This document shows, in pieces, positions 6,935-11,508 of a stretch of 11,508 nucleotides of DNA. The translations under genes were made by a program, and so were the position numbers. Each line of letters begins with the position of its first letter. The first letter of the stretch is position 1. The notes under the pieces are model-generated. The model saw only the letters and a list, made by a program, of their open reading frames with translations, did not search any database and was not told where the DNA came from. The stretch is from CAYOSU01 sp964541255 (GTDB taxonomy: Bacteria > Bacillota > Clostridia > Christensenellales > CAMQZB01): the NCBI GenBank assembly GCA_964541255.1, contig CAZIPL010000045.1, forward strand, positions 1-11,508, in the 5' to 3' direction.

Positions 6935-6963
6935 ATTTTACTATAATGCGCGGATAATGTCAA
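6935..6963 (-). promoter_or_regulatory. Strong candidate promoter for the peptidase gene
   Basis: On the minus strand, TTGACA (6963-6958), a 17-base spacer and TAAAAT (6940-6935) form a near-consensus sigma-A promoter. The -35 box begins one base after the stop codon of the preceding gene. The resulting leader would be about 100 bases and would include the terminator-like hairpin. Confidence 0.7.
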
Positions 6964-6964
6964 A

Positions 6965-7813
6965 TCAGTCGATTATGTTATTGACTTTGCCGTTTTGCGA
7001 CTGCACTTCAAAGCTTTTTCCTAAAGACATAAAAACTCTTTTTCCGTCAAAGCCGATAATGTCGCCGTCGCCGATAAAGCTTTTGATTTTCTTCACGTCG
7101 CTTGCGTCGAAATCGTCGGACAATAATTCCGAAGCGTTTTCGTCGCTTCCGTAAAGAACTCTTTCGATGAAAGCAACCGCAAAGGTTTTTGAAGTGAAAT
7201 TTCCTTTTCTTGAAAGCTCCGTTTCGGTTTTTGTTATCGAGTATGTTTTCCCCGAAAGCAAATAGTCTGTTTTCACGACAATGCCCTCCGAAGTTTCCGT
7301 TTCAAAAACTATCGATAGCGTGTTATTAAAAAGGGTCGCGGTCGTATATAAAATCAGGTCGGAGGAGATAAAGTCTTTGTCGTAGCAAACGATATATAGC
7401 CCCTCGTTTGTTTTTACTACGATTCCGTTATCGCAAAACAAAAAGCTTGTTTTTTCGAAAGCCGGAAGCGAAATGAATTTCTCGTTGTTTTCTATAACGG
7501 CATATTGCACGCCTTTTGATAAAACGACGGAAGCCGTTATCGACATTCCGAACACTTTTTTCGAAACGGTAGAAATAATCGCGTCTTGCGTTTGTTTTTG
7601 CGGCGATAGCAAAAAGCCGTTCTTGAATTTTGTTGCGGTTATGTTTTTCGATGTTGTTTTTCCATTAGAAAAACTCGCGGAAAATTCTCCGAAACGTGAA
7701 CGGCAAAATATTTCGAAGTTGCTTTTCGAAACGTCAAATGATCTTATATTTTTCGGGAAAGCTATGCCGTTTAGTTCGAAATATGAAATATCGTCGCTTA
7801 AAAATAACTCCAT
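6965..7813 (-). CDS. Hypothetical protein, 282 residues
   Basis: I do not recognise this protein. It has no signal peptide, no membrane segment and no obvious catalytic motif. It is rich in Ser, Phe, Lys, Thr and Val with alternating hydrophobic residues, which suggests a mainly beta-strand fold. Cysteines are few (residues 37, 151 and 168) and not paired in a metal motif. The C-terminal third has a short acidic stretch (GSDENASELLSDDFDASD) followed by a lysine-rich turn. The start is uncertain: ATG at 7813 has no Shine-Dalgarno, only AT-rich sequence, before it. The gene is divergent from the SANT-like gene across a 225-base gap and lies just upstream of the peptidase gene on the same strand. 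The long open frame with even codon usage supports a real gene. Confidence 0.65.
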   Translation of the reverse strand: MELFLSDDISYFELNGIAFPKNIRSFDVSKSNFEIFCRSRFGEFSASFSNGKTTSKNITATKFKNGFLLSPQKQTQDAIISTVSKKVFGMSITASVVLSKGVQYAVIENNEKFISLPAFEKTSFLFCDNGIVVKTNEGLYIVCYDKDFISSDLILYTTATLFNNTLSIVFETETSEGIVVKTDYLLSGKTYSITKTETELSRKGNFTSKTFAVAFIERVLYGSDENASELLSDDFDASDVKKIKSFIGDGDIIGFDGKRVFMSLGKSFEVQSQNGKVNNIID

Positions 7814-7869
7814 ATAATATTTTGTGCGAAAAAGCCAATATATAGAACCGAAATTTTTTGAATTATTTT

Positions 7870-7897
7870 TTGAAAACCGTAGTCGAATGTGTAAAAA
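7870..7897 (+). promoter_or_regulatory. Weak candidate promoter for the SANT-like gene
   Basis: TTGAAA (7870-7875), a 16-base spacer and TAAAAA (7892-7897). The -10 matches at only four positions. It would give a leader of about 140 bases that contains repeat copy B. Nothing better is visible in the 225-base divergent region. Confidence 0.22.
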
Positions 7898-7948
7898 TAT
7901 TTATCTATGTCGAAATGGACAAAAATACACTTTAAGGCTTAATCGGGT

Positions 7949-7975
7949 GAGACTATCAATGGATATCGATGAATA
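7949..7975 (+). repeat. Intergenic repeat copy B
   Basis: The core GAGACTATCAATGGATAT (7949-7966) is continued by CGATGAATA (to 7975). The core recurs as copy A, and TCGATGAATA recurs at 10117-10126 inside copy C. It lies between divergent genes, about 65 bases before the SANT-like gene. Confidence 0.55.
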
Positions 7976-8038
7976 AAACTATCGAATATGTCAATAACAT
8001 AATCGTAATCTAAAAAGAAAGAAAACAAAAGGAGTTTT

Positions 8039-8605
8039 ATGAAAAGAGGCTGGACGAAAAAAGAGAGGAAAGAGCTTATGCGAACGGTTGTCGAGAAAAA
8101 GTCAAACGGACTTCCGATAAGGTGCGCGTTCGAAGAGTTTGCTAAGAAAAGCGCTCGTAAGCCCGATTCGGTGAGAAATTATTATTATGCTTGCCTTGCC
8201 GCGGCTGATTTCTATCCCGAGGGCATAACCAAAAAAGAGGTCAATGTTTTTACGCAAAAAGAAGCCGAAAGGCTTGTTTGTGACATTTTGAGACTTTGCG
8301 CGCAAGGTTCTTCCGTCAAAGGCGCGATAAGTCGGCTTACGGGCGATAGTAAAAAGCGCCTACGCTATCAAAACAAATTCAGAAGCCTTGTCAAGGCGAA
8401 AAGCCCGATTGTTTTTGCCGCAATGGAAAAACAAAAAGAATCGTCTTTATATTACAACCCTTTCACGAAAAAGGTCGTCGAGATAGAAAAATCGATAAAA
8501 ACGCTTGTTAGCTCCGACTTTCCCACAAAGCTCGAGGTCGCGGAATATCTTTCAATGCTCGAAAAAGAGGCGGCGGATAGACGAGATCTTGCCGAGATGC
8601 ATTGA
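8039..8605 (+). CDS. Tandem SANT/Myb-like DNA-binding protein, RsfA-like
   Basis: The 188-residue basic protein begins after AAAAGGAG at 8027-8034, only four bases before the ATG. Residues 5-55 (W-T-K-K-E, then AFEEFAKKSARKPDSVRNYYYACL) resemble the SANT/Myb-like domain of the Bacillus prespore regulator RsfA, whose core reads W-T-x-E-D followed by AFEEVG, an R-T and an aromatic recognition helix. Residues 71-121 line up with the first block without gaps for about 35 positions: W5/F71, T6/T72, K8/K74, E9/E75, L13/L79, G24/G90, A30/A96. So there are two diverged copies. The C-terminal 60 residues are charged and probably helical. DNA binding is an inference; a sporulation role is only suggested by the RsfA resemblance. 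Its neighbours are orphan genes, and intergenic repeats flank it on both sides. Confidence 0.72.
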   Translation: MKRGWTKKERKELMRTVVEKKSNGLPIRCAFEEFAKKSARKPDSVRNYYYACLAAADFYPEGITKKEVNVFTQKEAERLVCDILRLCAQGSSVKGAISRLTGDSKKRLRYQNKFRSLVKAKSPIVFAAMEKQKESSLYYNPFTKKVVEIEKSIKTLVSSDFPTKLEVAEYLSMLEKEAADRRDLAEMH

Positions 8606-8614
8606 AAGTCGTGT

Positions 8615-8628
8615 CCGATTGAGTCTCA
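8615..8628 (+). repeat. Short intergenic repeat copy D (inverted-repeat core)
   Basis: CCGATTGAGTCTCA matches the reverse complement of 10095-10108 at 13 of 14 bases and contains the near-palindrome TTGAGTCTCAA (8619-8629). An eight-base direct repeat, AAAGTCGT, brackets it (8605-8612 and 8628-8635). It starts 9 bases after the stop of the SANT-like gene. The rest of the 199-base gap up to 8804 holds no gene and no convincing terminator. Confidence 0.4.
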
Positions 8629-8804
8629 AAGTCGTCTTTTTGTGTGTTCAAATCTTTTTAATAGTATTATCAATCGAAAAAATCCGAACAAAGTTCATAT
8701 AAGTTTTATTAAGTATACTTTAAAAAAGTTGCGCGAAGAAAATAGTCTGAGAATTTTTTCGGTTTAGTCGAATAAAAACGCATATATATGTCAACAACGA
8801 TGTT

Positions 8805-9992
8805 ATGAGAAAGTTTTGTATATCATTTATATCGATGTTGGTTTTAGTTGTTTCTCTTTTTTCCGGTTGTGAAAAAAGCGTCGCGGTTTCGGGATTATAT
8901 CTTGAAGAGAGCGAGATTATTCTTGCGGTTGGCGAAAAAGCGTATGTTTCCGCTCACGTTCTTCCCGAGACTTCGACGGATAAAAAGCTCGATTACAGCT
9001 CTTCCGACGAAGACATTGCCGACGTAAAAAACGGCATAATATACGGAAAAAGCGTTGGGGATTGCAAGATAGTCGTTTCGACGAAAGACGGCGGGTTCGA
9101 AAAAAGCGTTGACGTTAAGGTTGTCGATAACGTTTTGACGGTGTCGAAAGGGTACGGAATCACCGATAAACTATATGGCAAATATCGCTTTAAGACGATT
9201 GCCGAAGCGCTCGCCGCCGCGGAGGACGGCGATGTCATTAAGGTTGAAAGCGGTGTTTATAGAGAATATGTCAATCTCACGAAAAACATAACGCTTTTCG
9301 GCGACGGCGCGTCGATAGTCGGAACGGTGGCGATAGGAAGCCCCGCGCTCGAAACGCCCGTTCGAGAGGTAGTCATTTCGGATATCGATTTTGTTTATAA
9401 CGGAGTAACGCCTTGTATCGTTATCGGAGGAGAGTCGAGAAACGTCGTTATTTCAGACTGCGATTTCTATTCCGAATATTCTCTCGGTTATGCCGTTTCG
9501 ACGGATAAAACGGGCGAATCTTCAGCTCTTTCGGCGATTAAGATTCTAAGTTCCACCTTTGAGGGATTTGAGAACGCCGTGAGGTTCAATAAATACGTCG
9601 CAAAATGCGAGCTTAACGAGATTGTTGTTAAAAATACCAAGTGCGCCGTCTATCTCGAGGGCAGTCAAAAGACCACAATAAAGAATTCCGATTTTGTAAA
9701 TTCAGGCTTTTTCCGTTTGAAAGCGGCGAGAGTTTTGCCCTCCGATTTTGTGTTAGAAGGAAATATTGTCGAAAGCGGCTATCGAGACGATCCTATTATC
9801 GTAGCTAAAAGCGGAGACTTAGAAAAGAATTGCAAAATCGACCTTTCTAAAAATACCTTCTTCGGAAAGATTGTTTCGGAAATGAACGACGAAGAGATTT
9901 CTGCTCTTAAAGAAAAGATCGACGTCAAAAACGAGACGACGGGAGAGGGGGATTACGAAGCGTTCGTTTTCAAAAAGAAAAAGCTTATGTGA
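8805..9992 (+). CDS. Lipoprotein with BIG2 domain and right-handed beta-helix
   Basis: The 395-residue protein begins with a lipoprotein signal: MRK, a hydrophobic stretch, then LFSGC with the lipidated cysteine at position 22 (phenylalanine at -3 is unusual but tolerated). Residues about 29-107 form a bacterial Ig-like (BIG2) domain, seen in LAVGEKAYVSAHVLPE, YSSSDEDIADVKNGIIYG and DCKIVVSTKDG. From about 127 a pectin-lyase-like beta-helix follows: FKTIAEALAAAEDGDVIKVESG, then VYREYVNLTKNITLFGDG, and repeated strands such as NVVISDCDFYS and KTTIKNSDFVNSG. This resembles the front of pectinesterase-type proteins, but I see no clear catalytic Asp/Arg set, so binding to carbohydrate at the cell surface is as likely as cleavage. 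No Shine-Dalgarno precedes the start; a six-codon ORF (8788-8808) overlaps it by ATGA. It appears to be a single-gene unit. Confidence 0.8.
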   Translation: MRKFCISFISMLVLVVSLFSGCEKSVAVSGLYLEESEIILAVGEKAYVSAHVLPETSTDKKLDYSSSDEDIADVKNGIIYGKSVGDCKIVVSTKDGGFEKSVDVKVVDNVLTVSKGYGITDKLYGKYRFKTIAEALAAAEDGDVIKVESGVYREYVNLTKNITLFGDGASIVGTVAIGSPALETPVREVVISDIDFVYNGVTPCIVIGGESRNVVISDCDFYSEYSLGYAVSTDKTGESSALSAIKILSSTFEGFENAVRFNKYVAKCELNEIVVKNTKCAVYLEGSQKTTIKNSDFVNSGFFRLKAARVLPSDFVLEGNIVESGYRDDPIIVAKSGDLEKNCKIDLSKNTFFGKIVSEMNDEEISALKEKIDVKNETTGEGDYEAFVFKKKKLM

Positions 9993-10094
9993 GACAAGGT
10001 TTTAATTAAAAATATAAATCAAATAAGGCAAAGCTCGGTGAAGTATTATTAGATTGCGATAAGAAAAGATTTGTCTATCACGCAAAAACGCCTA

Positions 10095-10140
10095 TGAGTC
10101 TCAATCGGTTCGGTCTTCGATGAATATCAATTGATAGTCT
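10095..10140 (-). repeat. Intergenic repeat copy C (composite)
   Basis: Read on the minus strand, 10140-10124 gives AGACTATCAATTGATAT, related to copies A and B. 10108-10095 gives CCGATTGAGACTCA, related to copy D. Between them, on the plus strand, TCGATGAATA (10117-10126) is shared with copy B. TATCAATTGATA (10125-10136) is a perfect palindrome. The element therefore combines blocks found separately in other gaps. Confidence 0.45.
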
Positions 10141-10174
10141 TGTAAATTAGTTTATTTCAATCGGCTTAAAAAAT

Positions 10175-10276
10175 ATGCCGAAAACTTTCGCGATGCAAGA
10201 AGTGACAGACTTGCTTGCAAGGTTTTATAACTTCGCCGAGTTTCAAGCTAAAATTAAGGCTGCAATTATGATTTAA
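10175..10276 (+). CDS. Possible 33-residue small protein
   Basis: An ATG-to-TAA frame encodes a peptide starting MPKTFAMQEV and containing LLARFYNFAEFQAKIKA. The composition is protein-like and predicted to be an amphipathic helix. There is no Shine-Dalgarno before the first ATG or the second (residue 7). An in-frame TAG lies at 10148-10150. It could be a small gene, a remnant of a longer one, or chance. Confidence 0.2.
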   Translation: MPKTFAMQEVTDLLARFYNFAEFQAKIKAAIMI

Positions 10277-10290
10277 TACGCATATTTAGA

Positions 10291-10320
10291 AAACGCACTT
10301 CTTTTTTTTGAAGTGCGTTT
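10291..10320. terminator. Bidirectional terminator at the end of ribU
   Basis: An 11-base-pair perfect stem (AAACGCACTTC at 10291-10301 with GAAGTGCGTTT at 10310-10320) closes an eight-T loop. On the minus strand it starts 8 bases after the ribU stop and continues as TTTTCT. On the plus strand it runs into TTTTGCGTTTTT. It can serve ribU and anything transcribed from the left. Confidence 0.85.
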
Positions 10321-10327
10321 TGCGTTT

Positions 10328-10873
10328 TTAGTTTACTTTTTCTGTTTTGAATATCTTTTGAAGAGGCTTAAAAAGCGCTATGATAAATGCCGAATTGATT
10401 GCTCCTTTAAGCATATTAAAGGGAATGAGCGCGGGGAGAAAAAGCTTCACGACCTCGCTTCTTTCCGTGTCGGTATATAGTGGGGTTAATAGATAATTCC
10501 AAAGAAGCATAACGACCGTCATAACGATTGTCGCCGTGATAAGCCCGATTATAGCGCCCTTAAAACCTTTTATTCTTCGATAGATAAGTGTTGCAGGGAG
10601 CGTGAAAGAAATCGCCGCGATGACGTTCATCAAAAAGCCGATAACGCCGCTTCCGTTACGCGTAAAGAATTCGAGAAGAGGTGTGATTATCGAAATGATA
10701 ATGCAAGGAATCGGACCCAACATAAATCCGCCGAGAGTCATTATGACGTCTTTCGGGTCGTACTTCAAAAATGGCGCGGCGGGGATTACGGGGAAGTGAA
10801 TGAAGTATGCCGCAACGTACGACAACGCTACGAACATAGCAGTCAAAACGATTTTCTTCGTTGAATTTTTCAT
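10328..10873 (-). CDS. ribU: Riboflavin ECF transporter substrate-binding subunit RibU
   Basis: The 181-residue membrane protein has about six hydrophobic segments and the RibU signature near the N-terminus: APFLKYDPKDVIMTLGGF followed by LGPIPCIIISIITPLLEFF. The length is close to the family norm (about 190-210). As an ECF-type S component it captures riboflavin and delivers it through the membrane with the shared EcfT and EcfA ATPase module, none of which is encoded in this window, as usual for group II S components. The FMN riboswitch directly upstream confirms the substrate. The ATG at 10873 is preceded by GGAG at 10887-10884, a spacing of 10 bases, and that GGAG lies within the 3' arm of the riboswitch expression-platform hairpin, so access to it is probably controlled. 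Confidence 0.95.
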   Translation of the reverse strand: MKNSTKKIVLTAMFVALSYVAAYFIHFPVIPAAPFLKYDPKDVIMTLGGFMLGPIPCIIISIITPLLEFFTRNGSGVIGFLMNVIAAISFTLPATLIYRRIKGFKGAIIGLITATIVMTVVMLLWNYLLTPLYTDTERSEVVKLFLPALIPFNMLKGAINSAFIIALFKPLQKIFKTEKVN

Positions 10874-10876
10874 AAT

Positions 10877-10901
10877 AAAAACGCTCCGAAAATCGGGGCG
10901 T
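10877..10901 (-). terminator. Expression-platform hairpin of the FMN riboswitch
   Basis: On the minus strand ACGCCCCGA (10901-10893) pairs with TCGGAGCGT (10889-10881), with one C-A mismatch and a three-base loop, followed by TTTTTATT and the ribU ATG. It looks like an intrinsic terminator, and its 3' arm also holds the likely ribosome binding site, so it could block transcription, translation, or both. Confidence 0.75.
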
Positions 10902-10916
10902 CAAAAGCCGAAAAAA

Positions 10917-11020
10917 TTCTCCCGTCCGGACTATACCGTCGGCTTCGGAATTACACCGAATCAAGCTTTCGCTTCGCGGGCTGTCACCGCCGGTGGGGAA
11001 TTGCACCCCGCCCCGAAATG
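10917..11020 (-). ncRNA. FMN riboswitch aptamer (RFN element)
   Basis: Read on the minus strand, the sequence carries the conserved RFN blocks in order: GGGGCGGGGTGCAATTCCCC, ACCGGCGGT, AGCCCGCGA, then GATTCGGTGTAATTCCG, AAGCCGACGGTATAGTC and CGGACGGGAGA. These form the multi-branched junction that binds FMN. In known examples FMN binding switches off riboflavin synthesis or uptake genes. Position 46 bases before the ribU ATG and the hairpin in between fit an OFF switch. Confidence 0.97.
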
Positions 11021-11034
11021 ATTTATTTTTTGAT

Positions 11035-11063
11035 ATTATATATCAATCGTTTTTGCTTGTCAA
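11035..11063 (-). promoter_or_regulatory. Consensus promoter for the FMN riboswitch-ribU transcript
   Basis: On the minus strand TTGACA (11063-11058), a 17-base spacer and TATAAT (11040-11035) are a perfect match to the sigma-A consensus. Transcription would start near 11028, just before the aptamer, which fits a strong promoter tuned by the riboswitch. Confidence 0.93.
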
Positions 11064-11209
11064 TATATTTGTAGGAAGCTTTGTTTCGACGGTTTTCTCT
11101 AAAAAGAGATTTTGCAATCGAAGATATGCGTAAAGAAGCGATTAATTTTGATTGTATGCTTTTTCTAAATGCGATTATAAATATTTTTTATCAATATTAT
11201 CCAAAACAA

Positions 11210-11238
11210 TTGCATTTTTATTCATAATGGTGTATAAT
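11210..11238 (+). promoter_or_regulatory. Promoter for the DUF5058-like gene
   Basis: TTGCAT (11210-11215), a 17-base spacer and a perfect TATAAT (11233-11238) give a transcript start near 11245 and a leader of about 45 bases. It diverges from the ribU promoter; the 146 bases between them hold nothing I recognise. Confidence 0.75.
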
Positions 11239-11290
11239 ATCGCAAATACTTTATTGAGATAAAGTGAATTTGCTAAAAGGAGACAGGTAT

Positions 11291-11508
11291 ATGGAATTTT
11301 CTACGAATTCGCCTATACTATATATTCTCTCGGTCGTCGTGGTAATTTTCGTCACGGTGATGTGTTTGGTCTTTATGGTCAACGCATACAAAGAGGGACA
11401 AAGGCGCGGAATGAGTAAAGAAAAGCTCAAAAAAATAATTACGTCTTCGGCTGTTTTCACGATAGCTCCGTCTATCGCGATACTTTTGACGGTATTGACT
11501 CTTGCAGG
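11291..11508 (+). CDS. DUF5058-like membrane protein, N-terminal fragment
   Basis: The ATG at 11291 is preceded by AAGGAG at 11277-11282 with 8-base spacing, and the frame stays open to the window end (72 codons). The fragment has a hydrophobic segment at about residues 9-32 (ILSVVVVIFVTVMCLVFMV), a basic cytoplasmic-type stretch (KEGQRRGMSKEKLKK), then ITSSAVFTIAPSIAILLTVL opening a second membrane segment. The NSP start, the basic loop and SSAVFTIAPSIAIL resemble DUF5058 family proteins, polytopic membrane proteins of unknown, possibly transport-related, function. The rest of the gene lies outside the window. Confidence 0.7.
   Translation, partial: MEFSTNSPILYILSVVVVIFVTVMCLVFMVNAYKEGQRRGMSKEKLKKIITSSAVFTIAPSIAILLTVLTLA

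Larger units (their letters stand above)
9993..10290. other. Intergenic region without a confirmed gene
   Basis: Apart from repeat copy C (10095-10140), a possible 33-codon ORF (10175-10276) and the terminator that follows, I see no gene, promoter of good quality or RNA structure here. No clear terminator follows the lipoprotein stop at 9992 before the shared one at 10291. Confidence 0.5.

Noticed and set aside
8605..8641. Terminator after the SANT-like gene ending in TTTTT at 8637-8641
   Set aside because: The only inverted repeat (TTGAGTCTCAA) has a one-base loop and is not adjacent to the T-run; it does not make a convincing stem.
8505..8702. 65-residue plus-strand ORF across the end of the SANT-like gene
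   Set aside because: No ribosome binding site, arginine- and serine-rich shadow sequence, mostly overlapping in another frame.
10800..11021. Plus-strand ORF over the FMN riboswitch
   Set aside because: It reads the complement of the conserved RFN element and ribU start; no ribosome binding site.

Overview
The window reads as chromosomal DNA from a low-to-moderate GC member of the Clostridia (Bacillota), probably an uncultured gut-type lineage. The evidence is a cmk-plsC-ispH/rpsA cluster with the IspH-S1 fusion known from Clostridia, strong AGGAGG-type ribosome binding sites, an FMN riboswitch upstream of an ECF-type riboflavin transporter S component, a YugP-family membrane metallopeptidase and a DUF5058-like membrane protein. 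I see no tRNA, rRNA, CRISPR array, transposase or phage module.

Layout. 1-331 is the 3' end of an oxaloacetate decarboxylase alpha / pyruvate carboxylase B-type gene with its terminator. 492-5880 is one tightly packed plus-strand operon with overlapping stop and start codons: surE, a BaiN/HI0933-type flavoprotein, cmk, plsC and an ispH-rpsA fusion, closed by a strong terminator. 5918-6965 holds a convergent intergenic region and, on the minus strand, a YugP-like zinc peptidase. 6965-7813 (minus) is an unrecognised 282-residue protein. 8039-8605 (plus) encodes a small protein with two tandem SANT/Myb-like repeats, the first resembling the prespore regulator RsfA. 8805-9992 is a lipoprotein with a bacterial Ig-like (BIG2) domain and a right-handed beta-helix. 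10328-10873 (minus) is ribU under a well-formed FMN riboswitch and a perfect consensus promoter. 11291 to the end is the start of a DUF5058-like gene.

How the genes fit together. The large operon groups nucleotide metabolism (SurE, Cmk), phospholipid synthesis (PlsC), isoprenoid synthesis (IspH) and translation (S1). The S1 half of the fusion has its own strong Shine-Dalgarno and in-frame ATG, a good internal promoter candidate about 250 bp upstream, and a distinctly different codon usage. It may therefore be made separately at high level. The ribU unit is a self-contained FMN feedback circuit. The right half (5900-10290) is accessory in character: orphan genes, weak ribosome binding sites, and a family of short intergenic repeats (core GAGACTATCAATGGATAT) in three or four gaps.
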